Source: an uncultured Roseobacter sp.
GTDB taxonomy: Bacteria; Pseudomonadota; Alphaproteobacteria; Rhodobacterales; Rhodobacteraceae
Assembly: GCF_947491795.1 (NCBI RefSeq)
Contig: NZ_CANLKW010000001.1
Coordinates: 992,001 to 1,056,000 of the forward strand
DNA length: 64,000 bases
Direction: 5' to 3'
Shown one piece after another: positions 55,201 to 64,000 of this stretch. The stretch's first letter is position 1; every line of letters starts with the position of its first letter. The notes beneath the pieces were generated by a model. That model was not told where the DNA came from and made no database searches. It saw only the letters and a program-made list of their open reading frames with translations. The position numbers and the translations under genes were made by a program.

Positions 55201-55240
55201 ACACGCATACTGAACGCGTAATTCGCAAGGAGTCCGCATC

Positions 55241-55696
55241 ATGCTGGACAGCACCGATACCAGGATTCTCGCTGAACTTCAGAAAAACGCCCAGCTGACG
55301 GCGCAGCAGCTCGCCGAAAAACTGAACCTGTCACCGAGTCAGGCCGGTCGCCGCAGGCAACGGCTGGAAAGCGACGGATACATCCTGTCCTATGTTGCCC
55401 GTCTGAACCCCGAGCACATGGGCCTGCATGTGCAGGGTTTTGTGCAGGTACATCTGGGCACACATGGGGCCGAACAGGCGCGCGGCTTTGCCCGCCTGGT
55501 CAATACCCGCCCGGAGATAACCGGCGCATGGACAATGACCGGAGATGCGGACTATCTTTTACGGGTGTACTGCACGGACCTTCCCGCCCTGAATGCACTG
55601 ATCCATGAAGTCCTTCTGGCACATCCGTCTGTTGCGCGGGTTCACAGCCAGATTGTCATGGACCAGCTCAAGCAAGACGGCCCTCTGCCCACCTGA
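55241..55696 (+). CDS. Lrp/AsnC-family transcriptional regulator
   Basis: A 151-residue regulator with an N-terminal helix-turn-helix (DSTDTRILAELQKNAQLTAQ, then LNLSPSQAGRRRQRLESDGY) and a C-terminal RAM domain (ITGAWTMTGDADYLLRVYCT). AAGGAG lies 8 nt before the ATG. It is divergent from hpd and probably senses tyrosine, phenylalanine or a derivative. The antiporter gene starts 28 nt after it and may be co-transcribed. Confidence 0.92.
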   Translation: MLDSTDTRILAELQKNAQLTAQQLAEKLNLSPSQAGRRRQRLESDGYILSYVARLNPEHMGLHVQGFVQVHLGTHGAEQARGFARLVNTRPEITGAWTMTGDADYLLRVYCTDLPALNALIHEVLLAHPSVARVHSQIVMDQLKQDGPLPT

Positions 55697-55724
55697 AACT
55701 GACCCCGCCGGGAGAGAACACAAC

Positions 55725-57629
55725 ATGGATGGCTTCCTCTATCAGGCTTCGATCTACCTGGCCGCAGCGGTCATTGCGGTGCCTTTTGCCGCACGGCTCG
55801 GGCTTGGGTCGGTGCTGGGGTACCTTGCCGCGGGTATCATCATCGGGCCCGTTCTCGGCCTTGTGGGATCAGAAACGCAGGATCTGCAGCATTTCGCCGA
55901 ATTCGGCGTGGTCATGATGCTGTTTCTGATCGGTCTCGAGCTGGAACCCCGCGCGCTCTGGGATATGCGGCACCGGTTGCTGGGTCTGGGGGGGTTGCAG
56001 GTGTCCATCAGCGCCCTTGCCCTGATGGTTATCGCCATGGCCTATGGCCAGCCCTGGGGGGTTGCTCTGGCGATCGGGCTGGCATTGTCGCTCAGCTCAA
56101 CGGCGATCGTGCTGCAGACTCTGTCTGAAAAGGGGCTGATGCAGACCAGCGGGGGGCGGAACATCTTCTCTGTTCTGCTGACCCAGGATATCGCGGTCAT
56201 CCCGATCCTTGCGTTCCTGCCGCTTTTGATTGTGACACTGCCGGTGCAGAAGCTGGCCGAGGACGGGTCTATCCACCTGACCAGCCCGGAGACGGCCCAT
56301 CATGGCGACGGTCACCATTCGCTGTCACTGGTGGAGGGCCTGCCGGCATGGGGGGTCACGCTCGTCACAATCGGTGCTATCGCCGGGATCATATTTGCCG
56401 GCGTTTACCTGACACGTCCGGTGTTTCGCTACATCCACGCCTCGCGTCTGCGGGAAATGTACACCGCACTGGCACTGCTGATCGTGGTCGGGATCTCCTT
56501 TCTGATGACGCTTGTCGGGCTCTCACCCGCACTGGGGGCCTTTCTTGCGGGTGTCGTCCTGGCAAACTCCGAATTCCGGCACGAGTTGGAAACCGACCTT
56601 GAACCTTTCAAAGGGCTCTTGCTGGGCCTGTTCTTCATAACCGTCGGCGCGGGGATCAATTTCACGCTGCTGTTCGGGAATATGCCCGCAATTATCTCGA
56701 TGGCATTGCTGGTGATCATCGTAAAAGGTCTGATCCTGTTTGTTCTGGGCCGCGCCTTTGGCCTGCGGGGCCGGCATCAGTGGCTTTTTGCGCTTGGCCT
56801 CGCACAGGCGGGCGAATTTGGCTTTGTGCTGGTTTCTTTTTCCGTGCAGCAAAATGTCATTCCGGTCGACGTTGCCGAAACGCTTCTGCTGGTTATTGCT
56901 TTGTCCATGCTCATCACGCCCCTGCTGTTCATCCTGTACGACTTTATGTCACGCCGGATGGAAGAAAACGCAGCCGAACATCCTGAGGAGGAAATCGACG
57001 CGGAAGGCCCGGTGATCATTGCCGGCATCGGTCGCTTTGGACAGATTGTGAACCGCCTGGTGCAGGCCAGCGGGTTTCAGACGGTTGTCCTGGACCACGA
57101 TATGGAAACCATTGCAGTCATGCGGCGCTTTGGCTTCAAAGGGTTTCTGGGAGACCCGACACGGCCCGACATTCTGCGTGCCGCCGGTATCGCAGAGGCA
57201 CGGGTTCTCGTCGTGGCGCTCGATGATCCTGATGCTGCGATCAAACTGGTGAGCTACGCCCGCAAGAACTATCCCAGCCTTCACATTGTTGCCCGCGCGC
57301 GGGATCGTACACATGTCTACAGGCTTTATCAGGCGGGTGCGGACGATATTGTGCGCGAACTCTTTGACAGCTCACTGCGCGCAGGTCGTTATGTGCTCGA
57401 AAACATGGGTCTGAGCGATTTTGAGGCGAGCGAGGCAGAGCGGATTTTCTATCACCACGACAGGGATTCTGTGCGCCAGCTGGCCGAGCTGTGGAAGCCG
57501 GAGATACCGGCAAGCCAGAACCAGGCCTATATCGACAAAGCGCGCGAGCTGCAGAAAGAGCTGGAAACCGCCTTTCTCACCCGTGAAAGCGAGGAGAAAA
57601 AGGCGGCCACCGCAGGCAGTCAGACTTAG
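55725..57629 (+). CDS. kefB: Monovalent cation:proton antiporter-2, KefB/KefC type
   Basis: A 634-residue CPA2 transporter. About 12 membrane helices (residues 1-410) include [47 protein letters not shown] and [14 protein letters not shown] cytoplasmic RCK-N domain (about 425-540) has [35 protein letters not shown] and [14 protein letters not shown] charged tail ends the protein. It has a His-rich loop HHGDGHHS near residue 190. It likely exports K+ under electrophile stress; a KefF/G partner is not visible. The start at ATG 55725 has GGGAG 10 nt upstream. Confidence 0.9.
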   Translation: MDGFLYQASIYLAAAVIAVPFAARLGLGSVLGYLAAGIIIGPVLGLVGSETQDLQHFAEFGVVMMLFLIGLELEPRALWDMRHRLLGLGGLQVSISALALMVIAMAYGQPWGVALAIGLALSLSSTAIVLQTLSEKGLMQTSGGRNIFSVLLTQDIAVIPILAFLPLLIVTLPVQKLAEDGSIHLTSPETAHHGDGHHSLSLVEGLPAWGVTLVTIGAIAGIIFAGVYLTRPVFRYIHASRLREMYTALALLIVVGISFLMTLVGLSPALGAFLAGVVLANSEFRHELETDLEPFKGLLLGLFFITVGAGINFTLLFGNMPAIISMALLVIIVKGLILFVLGRAFGLRGRHQWLFALGLAQAGEFGFVLVSFSVQQNVIPVDVAETLLLVIALSMLITPLLFILYDFMSRRMEENAAEHPEEEIDAEGPVIIAGIGRFGQIVNRLVQASGFQTVVLDHDMETIAVMRRFGFKGFLGDPTRPDILRAAGIAEARVLVVALDDPDAAIKLVSYARKNYPSLHIVARARDRTHVYRLYQAGADDIVRELFDSSLRAGRYVLENMGLSDFEASEAERIFYHHDRDSVRQLAELWKPEIPASQNQAYIDKARELQKELETAFLTRESEEKKAATAGSQT

Positions 57630-58639
57630 CCGTCCGAGACGCCCGCTTCGGCAAAAGTGGCCATGCCGCTCAGGCAGGCAACAGCGGCTTTCAGAACGCC
57701 CAGCGAAAGCGCGCCGCCCGATGCCTCACCAAGGCGCAGTCCCAGCGACAACAGCGGCTCCTTGCCCATGGCAGACAGAATTCTGCTGTGTGCGCCCTCA
57801 GCGCTCAGATGTCCGGCGACACAGTGATCCAGCGCACCTGCAACGGTTTTCTCCAGGGTCAGCGCCGCAGCAGAACAGATGAAACCGTCCAGCATCACCG
57901 GAATGCGCAAAGACCGCGCACGGGCGATTGCCCCGGCCATCGCGGCCAGTTCGCGCCCGCCGACACAGCGCAGTACCTCCAGACCGTCAGCGCTCTCACA
58001 GTGCAGGGCCATGGCCTCGGACACGACACGAGTTTTGGTCGCCAGACCGGCGTCATCGACGCCCGTGCCACGCCCTGTCCAATCGGCAGCTTCCCCGCCC
58101 AGCAACAGCGCGGCCACTGCAGCGGCAGAAGTCGTATTGCCGATCCCCATTTCACCCACGACAAGCACGTCAGCATCCGGACTGACCGCTTCCCAGCCTG
58201 CCAGCAGGGCTTCAGTCACCTCATCTGTGGTCATGGCAGCCGTTTTCGTGAAATCCGCCGTTGGAGTGTCCAGGGACAGGGCAATTACATCAAGGCGCGC
58301 GCCGAAGGTACTGGCAAGCTGATTGATCGCAGCCCCACCATGCTCGAAATTCTGCACCATCTGTGCTGTGACTTCCGGCGGGAAAGCCGAAACACCTTGA
58401 GCTGCTACGCCGTGGTTGCCCGCAAACACGATCACCTGTGGCGCCGTTACGGTCGGCTTGTCTGTCCCGCGCCAGCCAGCATACCAGATTGCCAGATCTT
58501 CAAGCCGTCCCAGAGCACCAGGCGGTTTTGTCAGCTGCCCGTTTCGCGCGGTGGCCGCCGCGACAGCCTCTGTTTCGGCTGCGGGCTGGGCATTCAGGAG
58601 CGCACGGAAACCGTCCGGATCTGAAAAAGCTGATGACAT
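57626..58639 (-). CDS. cobT: Nicotinate-nucleotide-dimethylbenzimidazole phosphoribosyltransferase CobT
   Basis: Makes alpha-ribazole phosphate for the lower ligand of cobalamin. The 337-residue protein has [60 protein letters not shown] and [12 protein letters not shown], and the late catalytic Glu region [12 protein letters not shown]. The ATG at 58639 follows GGAGG by 7 nt; the frame is open further upstream but only as a shadow of cobS. Its stop overlaps the antiporter stop tail to tail. Confidence 0.96.
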   Translation of the reverse strand: MSSAFSDPDGFRALLNAQPAAETEAVAAATARNGQLTKPPGALGRLEDLAIWYAGWRGTDKPTVTAPQVIVFAGNHGVAAQGVSAFPPEVTAQMVQNFEHGGAAINQLASTFGARLDVIALSLDTPTADFTKTAAMTTDEVTEALLAGWEAVSPDADVLVVGEMGIGNTTSAAAVAALLLGGEAADWTGRGTGVDDAGLATKTRVVSEAMALHCESADGLEVLRCVGGRELAAMAGAIARARSLRIPVMLDGFICSAAALTLEKTVAGALDHCVAGHLSAEGAHSRILSAMGKEPLLSLGLRLGEASGGALSLGVLKAAVACLSGMATFAEAGVSDG

Positions 58640-58723
58640 ACGGGGTCCTCCGGGTTGCATGGTTTCTGTCCCCTCTTTAACCATTGCAAAACCGCCAGCA
58701 AGGCAGGATGAGGCCCCAAACGG

Positions 58724-59485
58724 ATGAAAACCGACAATTTCCCCACGGCCTTGACAGAGCTGCTTGTTGCCTTCACTCTGCTCACACGGCTTCCGCTGCC
58801 CCATTTGCCGGAAAAAGCCTTTGAAAACAGCGCGCGCGCGGTCTGGGCTTACCCGCTGACGGGCCTTGTCACGGCGTCGGCGGGGTGCGGTTTGGCCAGT
58901 GCGCTTTTTGCCGCCGGGCTGCCTGTTGCGCTCAGTGCCGGTCTGGGTCTGGCGCTTGCGACCTTTCTTACCGGCGCATTGCACGAGGACGGTCTCGCCG
59001 ATCTTGCAGATGGGTTCTGGGGCGCGCATACGCCCGCGCGGCGTCTGGAGATTATGAAAGACAGCCAGATCGGTTCCTACGGAACGCTGGTGCTGGTGTT
59101 TTCAACAGGTCTGCGGTGGATGGCCTGGGCCACACTCCTGGCCAGCGGGCCCGCCTGGATCATTGCTGCAGCGGTTCTGTCGAGAGCCGCGATGCCGGTT
59201 CTGATGCGTGCCCTGCCCTCTGCGCGCAGCAACGGCCTGTCGCACAGTGTGGGCCGCCCGTCCGGCCCCCGTGTCGCGGCAGGCGTGGTCGTTGCACTGG
59301 TGATCTGCCTGGCTCTGGCAGGCGTGCCGGCCCTTGCAGCCGCTGCCGCCGTGGGTGTCGCAGCCTGGGGTATCGCGTGGCTGGCCCGGCGGAAAATCGG
59401 CGGGCAGACCGGTGACGTCCTGGGCGCGAGCCAGCAGGTTGGCGAGGTTTTCGCCCTCTGTGTGCTTGCTGCCGCCGTGCAATAG
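58724..59485 (+). CDS. cobS: Adenosylcobinamide-GDP ribazoletransferase CobS
   Basis: Inner-membrane cobalamin synthase that joins AdoCbi-GDP and alpha-ribazole. The 253-residue protein has about six membrane helices, [40 protein letters not shown] and [20 protein letters not shown] with the acidic Mg sites, and the late [17 protein letters not shown]. It is divergent from cobT across an 84-bp gap, too short for a full cobalamin riboswitch. Confidence 0.95.
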   Translation: MKTDNFPTALTELLVAFTLLTRLPLPHLPEKAFENSARAVWAYPLTGLVTASAGCGLASALFAAGLPVALSAGLGLALATFLTGALHEDGLADLADGFWGAHTPARRLEIMKDSQIGSYGTLVLVFSTGLRWMAWATLLASGPAWIIAAAVLSRAAMPVLMRALPSARSNGLSHSVGRPSGPRVAAGVVVALVICLALAGVPALAAAAAVGVAAWGIAWLARRKIGGQTGDVLGASQQVGEVFALCVLAAAVQ

Positions 59486-59514
59486 AAAAAGCCGCCCCGA
59501 TGCGACGGAGCGGC
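59486..59514 (-). terminator. Intrinsic terminator of carD
   Basis: Read on the minus strand: GCCGCTCCG (59514-59506), a 6-nt loop, CGGGGCGGC (59499-59491), then TTTTT (59490-59486). This is a 9-bp stem with one G-U pair, canonical in form, convergent to cobS. Confidence 0.85.
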
Positions 59515-59544
59515 CAATCTGTGCGTTTTCTTCTGAAGTTTTAG

Positions 59545-60057
59545 TCAGGCTGCGACGCGGCTTTCCAAAACATCGCCGACCTGTTTTGCGGCAGCCAGGT
59601 CATCTCCGCCACTCACAGCCGCCACTTCGCGGGTGAGCCGCTCCAACGCAGCCTCGTAAAGCTGACGCTCAGAATAGCTCTGTTCGCGCTGATCATCCGT
59701 GCGGTGCAGGTCCCGTACCACCTCGGCAATGGCAATCAGGTCACCGGAATTGATTTTCTGTTCGTATTCCTGCGCGCGACGCGACCACATGGCGCGTTTA
59801 ACCTTGGCCTTGCCTTTGAGCGTCTTCATGGCGTGACCGATCACGTCCGGAGAGCTCAGCGCGCGCATCCCGATTTCCGTTGCCTTATGCGTCGGCACCC
59901 GCAGTGTCATTTTGTCTTTCTCAAAGGAAATAACAAAAAGCTCCAGCGTGATGCCAGCGACTTCCTGCTCCTCGATAGACAGGATCTGGCCTACGCCATG
60001 GGCCGGATAGACGACGAATTCATTCGGGCGGAAATCAAGTTTCTTCGATTTTGTCAT
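59545..60057 (-). CDS. carD: CarD/CdnL-family RNA polymerase-binding regulator
   Basis: A 170-residue regulator that binds the RNA polymerase beta subunit and stabilises open promoter complexes, notably at rRNA promoters. The N-terminal Tudor-like RID (about 10-65) has FRPNEFVVYPAHGVGQILSI and FEKDKMTLRVPTHKA. The helical DNA-contact domain (about 75-165) has GKAKVKRAMWSRRAQEYEQK and SYSERQLYEAALERL with the conserved Trp. It is downstream of fdxA with about 300 bp between, so it has its own promoter. Confidence 0.93.
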   Translation of the reverse strand: MTKSKKLDFRPNEFVVYPAHGVGQILSIEEQEVAGITLELFVISFEKDKMTLRVPTHKATEIGMRALSSPDVIGHAMKTLKGKAKVKRAMWSRRAQEYEQKINSGDLIAIAEVVRDLHRTDDQREQSYSERQLYEAALERLTREVAAVSGGDDLAAAKQVGDVLESRVAA

Positions 60058-60353
60058 TCAGTTTTCCTCGGCAACCGGCGCTCAACTGACACATTACACA
60101 GTCAAAAACACACAAGGCAGGGCAGAGACGCCCATGCACGCGCGTGTTAAAAAGACAGAATTTAAAGTGTCCGCAATCTGGTGAATGCGCGGAATTTCAG
60201 CGTCCGTTATTTTGTTTGTATCATTTGTATAACACAGAATCAGCCCAAACGAAAGCTGCCGCTGCGTAAGCCTCCGGAAAGTTACATAAAACCGGAAGTT
60301 TAACTGTGGTGTCTGCCTGGCAGGATCGCGCGAATCAAAGCGCTTTGAAGCGC

Positions 60354-60692
60354 TCAGCCGCCTTCACCCGGCGCTTCCGAGAAATACTTGTCCAGCTTAC
60401 CGCTTTCGCCGTCACGCTCTTCGGCGTCAGGCAGCGGATCTTTTTTAGTGATAATCACCGGCCACATTTCGGAATATTTGCGGTTGAACTCCACCCACTT
60501 TTCCATGTCCGGTTCAGTGTCTGGCCGGATCGCATCCGCCGGGCACTCGGGCTCACAGACACCACAGTCAATACACTCGTCGGGGTGGATGACGAGCATG
60601 TTCTCGCCCTCATAAAAGCAATCCACCGGACAGACTTCTACGCAGTCTGTATATTTGCAGGCGATGCAGCTGTCATTGACGATGTAGGTCAT
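60354..60692 (-). CDS. fdxA: Seven-iron ferredoxin FdxA
   Basis: A 112-residue ferredoxin with one [3Fe-4S] and one [4Fe-4S] cluster. The cysteines are in [17 protein letters not shown] and [12 protein letters not shown], the FdxA pattern. The C-terminal extension ([16 protein letters not shown], then a charged tail) is also typical. AGCGCT-TTGA-AGCGCT (60339-60354) overlaps the stop and may end the transcript. It lies 51 nt after the S4 gene, so a helicase-S4-fdxA operon is likely. Confidence 0.95.
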   Translation of the reverse strand: MTYIVNDSCIACKYTDCVEVCPVDCFYEGENMLVIHPDECIDCGVCEPECPADAIRPDTEPDMEKWVEFNRKYSEMWPVIITKKDPLPDAEERDGESGKLDKYFSEAPGEGG

Positions 60693-60743
60693 GTGGCGTT
60701 GTTCCGGATACTGTGTCAGGTTTAGCTAAATCAGCCGTCGGGA

Positions 60744-61121
60744 TCATTCAAGGGACCGGGACCGGGAAAGATCAAGAATGCGGCGATCACGCTTTGTCGG
60801 GCGACCCTTTCCCTCAAAGGCGGGGTTTTCCGGTGCACTTTTCCGTGATTTCGGCACCGGTGGGGACAAATCTTTGTAGAGCATCTGCGCCTCGGGTGCG
60901 GGTCCCCGGCGCTGGCCAAGCGCCTCGATCGAGATGACACGCACAATCTCTCCCTGGGAAAAGGTCAGAACGTCACCCGGCGCCACCATTGTGCTGCGTT
61001 TTTCAACCCGCGTGCCGTTCACACGCACGTCTCCGGCGGCCACCCTTGCCGCCGCCAAAGAGCGTGTTTTGAAAAACCGGCCGTGCCACAGCCATTTATC
61101 CAGTCGCAGCTTTTCAGCCAC
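60744..61121 (-). CDS. S4-domain RNA-binding protein (HslR-like)
   Basis: A 125-residue protein. The S4 domain (residues 3-65) has LRLDKWLWHGRFFKTRSLAA and VRVNGTRVEKRSTMVAPGD; the tail is basic (SRKSAPENPAF, RPTKRDRRILDLSRSRS). In E. coli the relative HslR rescues stalled 50S subunits. It starts at GTG overlapping the helicase stop (TAGTG), so translation is coupled to the helicase. Confidence 0.9.
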   Translation of the reverse strand: MAEKLRLDKWLWHGRFFKTRSLAAARVAAGDVRVNGTRVEKRSTMVAPGDVLTFSQGEIVRVISIEALGQRRGPAPEAQMLYKDLSPPVPKSRKSAPENPAFEGKGRPTKRDRRILDLSRSRSLE

Positions 61122-63940
61122 TATTTGTCGTCCTTCAGCCCCATCAGCGCCGCTGCAAAGGGATTGTCGGGATCGATCTTTTTTTCCGGCTTCGGCGGGC
61201 GGGCACTGAACTTCTGTGCGCCCTGGCCCTTGCCGCCGTCGCGCGGCCCGCCGCGTTTGCCTTTGCCGCCTGGCTTTCCCTTGCCCTGCGGGCGGTCGCC
61301 ACCGCGGCGTTTGCCCTGCGGGGCGGCCCGGTTCTGGCGACCCCAGGTAAAGGTATAGAATACCTCGGTTTCCGGCGCGTCGGCCTTCGATGCATCCTCG
61401 CCTTCGACCGGCTCTGGCATTGTTTCCGAAACAGCTGGCTCTTCGGCCTGCGGTGTTTCTTCTTCGACGGTGCCCACGGCTTGGGCTGTTTCAGTAGTCG
61501 CTGTTTCCGCTGCATTCGCCTGTGGCGCGTCAGTTTTGTCAGCTTCCGGCTCTGCCACGGCTTTGACTTTGGGGCGTTCGCCCTTTTCAGCACGGTACCC
61601 GAGACCCTGCATCAGATCGGCAAACTGTTCCAGTGTCATGCCGGTGATGGACAGCATATCGGCTTTGGCCTCAAAACCGGCCCGCGTATTCTCTGCGCGC
61701 AGCATGTCTGCGAGGCGCTCAAGCATATCAATGCGGATCGCCCGCTCACCGGCAATACGGTAGCCGGACATCGTGTCGGCACCAGCCGGCGCACTCGCAT
61801 CTGCAGGTATCGTCACCAGACCGGGCGGCGGCGATTCCGGAAATTCGCTCAGCCCCTTGGACAGTGACCAGAGCACCAGCCGCAAGCGCGTCGGCGCGGG
61901 TTTGAGCAGCAGAGGCAAAAAGATCGTAAACTGGCCGAAACGGATACCATGTTTGCGCAGCGCACCGCGCGCTTCCTGATCCAGCGCCTTGACCTCGTCG
62001 GCGACCTCAGCGCGGGGCAGAACGCCAAGCGCTTCAACCATGCGGAAGGCAAAACCACGGGCCAGCCCTGTCAGAGCTTCGTCCCGGCTGAGGTTCATCA
62101 GTGGCTCAAAGAGGGCGGCAACCTTGCGGTCAATAAAATGCTGCAGGCGGCGCTGGACTTTTTGCGCCACCTCGGGCCCTGCGACATCGTCCACAAAAAC
62201 CTCGACCTGAGGACGCAGCGGATCAGAACCGGCGACAAGTTTGCCCACCGCGTCCTTGCCCCACATCAGGCCGCCCTGTTCTGTGAAGTCGATCTCTGTG
62301 TCCGGCGCGTTGTAAAAACGGTCTGCGCGCAGATGGAACTGCGGTGCCAGCGCCTGAAGCGCCACCGTCTTGATCGTTTTTGCCTCGGCACCGCCGGCGC
62401 CCTTGTCCTGGCTGAACCGGAATCCCTCCAGCCGTCCTACAAACTCACCTTCGACGGTCACTTCGCCGGTATTCGATACTTCTGCCACAATGGCTTCCTT
62501 CTGGCCGAGCCGGCGCAAAAGCACGGATGTGCGCCGGTCTACGAATCTCTGGGTCAGACGCTCGTGCAGCGCATCCGACAATCGGTCTTCTACAGAACGC
62601 GCTTCGTTACGCCAATGGCTTTCATCACCGGTCCAGCCTTTACGTTGGGCGACATAGGTCCAGGTGCGGATAAAGGCGAGCCGTTTGGACAGCGCATCAA
62701 TATCGCCGTCCGTGCGGTCAATGCGCCGGATCTGACGCGCAAGCCAGTCCTGTGGAATCTCTCCACGCTCATGCAGATAGCAGAAAATCTGCTCCAGCAG
62801 GGCCGCGTGCTCGGCGTGACTGATCCCCCGGAAATCCGGAATGCGGCAGACATCCCACAATAAACGCACAGAGGGGCCGTCAGAACAGCGTGCAAAGACC
62901 TCTGTCACCTGGCCCAGAGCTTTGAGCGCACCCAGGTCGTCCGATTCCCTTGCCTTGACGAGAATTTCTTCCTGCGGCGGCATCTCCAGCGAGGCGATCA
63001 GACGATCAATTGTCCCGAACTGCAGGGCATGATTTCGCCAGTTGAGCTTTTTCTGCGGTGTGAACCGGTGATCCATAATGGCCCGCGCAACTTCATCGTC
63101 GAGCGGCCTCGCCTCTCCGGTGACGCCGAATGTGCCATGCTTCATGCCGCGCCCGGCCCGGCCTGCGATCTGCGCCAGCTCATTTGGCGCCAGCGGCCGC
63201 ATCCGACGGCCGTCAAATTTGCTCAGACTGGAAAACGCGACGTGATCCACATCGAGATTGAGCCCCATGCCGATGGCATCTGTGGCCACCAGATAGTCCA
63301 CCTCGCCATTCTGGTACATCTCAACCTGCGCGTTGCGCGTCCTCGGGCTCAGCGCGCCCATGACCACAGCTGCACCGCCCTTCTGACGGCGGATCAGCTC
63401 GGCGATGGCATAGACATTTTCAACCGAAAACCCCACAATCGCACTGCGTGGTTTCATTCTGCTTATCTTTTTCGGACCAATATAGGTCAGTTCCGACATT
63501 CGCTCGCGCTGAACAAACTGCGCCCCGGGCACGAGCTCGCGGATCGCGCCGCGCATCGTATCCGACCCCAGAAAAAGCGTCTCGTGCAGGCCGCGGGCGC
63601 GCAGGAGCCGGTCTGTAAAGACATGACCGCGTTCGGGATCGGCACATAACTGAATTTCATCGACGGCCAGGAAATCGCAGCCCATGCCTTCGGGCATCGC
63701 CTCAACGGTGCAGACCCAGTACTGCGTCCTTGGCGGCACAATCCGCTCTTCGCCGGTGACGAGTGCGACGACTGACGGGCCGCGCAACGCGACGATACGG
63801 TCAAAGACTTCCCGGGCCAGCAGACGCAGCGGCAGACCAATGACACCGGTGCGGTGACCCAGCATTCGCTCGATGGCATAGGTGGTCTTGCCTGTATTGG
63901 TCGGGCCCAGAACGGCAACGACCCGATTTTCACCCGCCAC
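61121..63940 (-). CDS. Suv3-like DExH RNA helicase with a long charged tail
   Basis: A 939-residue superfamily 2 helicase like mitochondrial SUV3. Walker A GPTNTGKTTYAIERML is at the very N-terminus (about 12-20); next come DEIQL as the Walker B box, FLGSDTMRGAIREL, ATDAIGMGLNLDVDHVAF, and QIAGRAGRGMKHGTFG as motif VI. A long C-terminal part follows. The last about 170 residues are low complexity: an acidic Ala/Glu/Thr stretch, then a Gly/Lys/Arg-rich segment (GKRRGGDRPQGKGKPGGKGK) before a short acidic end. Such tails usually bind RNA. It is coupled to the S4 gene. Confidence 0.92.
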   Translation of the reverse strand: MAGENRVVAVLGPTNTGKTTYAIERMLGHRTGVIGLPLRLLAREVFDRIVALRGPSVVALVTGEERIVPPRTQYWVCTVEAMPEGMGCDFLAVDEIQLCADPERGHVFTDRLLRARGLHETLFLGSDTMRGAIRELVPGAQFVQRERMSELTYIGPKKISRMKPRSAIVGFSVENVYAIAELIRRQKGGAAVVMGALSPRTRNAQVEMYQNGEVDYLVATDAIGMGLNLDVDHVAFSSLSKFDGRRMRPLAPNELAQIAGRAGRGMKHGTFGVTGEARPLDDEVARAIMDHRFTPQKKLNWRNHALQFGTIDRLIASLEMPPQEEILVKARESDDLGALKALGQVTEVFARCSDGPSVRLLWDVCRIPDFRGISHAEHAALLEQIFCYLHERGEIPQDWLARQIRRIDRTDGDIDALSKRLAFIRTWTYVAQRKGWTGDESHWRNEARSVEDRLSDALHERLTQRFVDRRTSVLLRRLGQKEAIVAEVSNTGEVTVEGEFVGRLEGFRFSQDKGAGGAEAKTIKTVALQALAPQFHLRADRFYNAPDTEIDFTEQGGLMWGKDAVGKLVAGSDPLRPQVEVFVDDVAGPEVAQKVQRRLQHFIDRKVAALFEPLMNLSRDEALTGLARGFAFRMVEALGVLPRAEVADEVKALDQEARGALRKHGIRFGQFTIFLPLLLKPAPTRLRLVLWSLSKGLSEFPESPPPGLVTIPADASAPAGADTMSGYRIAGERAIRIDMLERLADMLRAENTRAGFEAKADMLSITGMTLEQFADLMQGLGYRAEKGERPKVKAVAEPEADKTDAPQANAAETATTETAQAVGTVEEETPQAEEPAVSETMPEPVEGEDASKADAPETEVFYTFTWGRQNRAAPQGKRRGGDRPQGKGKPGGKGKRGGPRDGGKGQGAQKFSARPPKPEKKIDPDNPFAAALMGLKDDK

Positions 63941-63964
63941 GGCAGTTTCCTCGGTCAGGGATGA

Positions 63965-64000
63965 TCAGAGCGTCAGGCCGATGCCTTCACTTCTGAGCTG
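63965..64000 (-). CDS. C-terminal end of an unidentified gene, cut by window edge
   Basis: Twelve in-frame codons read QLRSEGIGLTL then TGA, ending 24 nt before the helicase start on the same strand. The short gap suggests a gene in the same operon. It is too short to identify and may be chance. Confidence 0.25.
   Translation of the reverse strand, partial: QLRSEGIGLTL

Noticed and set aside
58640..58723. Cobalamin riboswitch between cobT and cobS
   Set aside because: The 84-bp gap is too short and lacks a B12-box.
58640..59029. Upstream extension of cobT
   Set aside because: It overlaps cobS antisense; a strong ribosome site supports the start at 58639.

Overview
The window is a chromosomal segment from an alphaproteobacterium of the order Rhodobacterales, most likely the marine Roseobacter group. 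The base composition is high in GC. The start of a dcw (division and cell wall) cluster is preceded by what looks like the UpsM leader RNA known from Rhodobacter sphaeroides. A DUF1127 gene is followed by tandem 'cuckoo' (CcsR-type) RNAs with anti-Shine-Dalgarno loops, also as in R. sphaeroides. A VPLPA-CTERM protein and several protein families typical of the order are present. I see no prophage, insertion sequence, CRISPR array or plasmid gene.

Layout. 1-2.7 kb (minus): UpsM leader RNA, mraZ, rsmH, ftsL and the 5' part of ftsI. 3.1-5.8 kb: Mrp Fe-S carrier, then the ccaF1-like DUF1127 gene with two cuckoo RNA units and a terminator, then a secreted SH3-like protein. 5.8-7.6 kb (minus): PQQ sugar dehydrogenase and a small cytochrome c. 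8-15.3 kb: uvrD-type helicase, an FMN 2-hydroxyacid dehydrogenase and pyruvate carboxylase. 15.4-17 kb: a VPLPA-CTERM protein, a frameshifted VOC gene and tRNA-Gly(GCC). 17.4-21.2 kb (plus): a compact operon of a fluoroacetate-dehalogenase-like hydrolase, LeuC-like and LeuD-like hydro-lyase subunits and a LysR regulator. 21.2-22.5 kb has few genes but holds a 31-codon minus-strand ORF with its own terminator. 22.5-25.3 kb (minus): a membrane PAS-GGDEF-EAL protein behind a 59-codon ORF. 25.4-30.5 kb (minus): a ugpBAEC glycerol-3-phosphate importer with a second UgpE-like permease.

30.7-34.9 kb (minus): a 2H phosphoesterase, a chemoreceptor and two small genes. 35-42 kb: histidine genes hisB-hisH, then hisA-DUF2867-hisF-hisE, separated by a divergent DUF4242 gene and CadC-like regulator and by a DUF2147 gene. 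42-44 kb: CoA-binding protein, zinc-ribbon protein, rlmB and tRNA-Tyr(GTA). 44-49 kb: frcR (ROK regulator, minus) divergent from frcBCAK, a fructose-type sugar importer with its kinase. 49.7-54 kb: MetY sulfhydrylase, a SIMPL protein and a large membrane protein resembling a GspL/PilM half joined to a GspC/PilP-like tail. 54-57.6 kb: hpd divergent from an Lrp regulator, then a KefB-type antiporter. 57.6-59.5 kb: cobT and cobS, divergent. 59.5-64 kb (minus): a Suv3-like helicase, S4 protein, ferredoxin and CarD.

The most notable items are the non-coding elements (UpsM-like leader, cuckoo RNA pair, a four-copy 11-bp repeat in front of hisA, hairpins after both ABC binding-protein genes), two short genes, the frameshifted VOC gene and the hydrolase-LeuCD-LysR operon. 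All calls come from reading sequence and translations; no database search was run.
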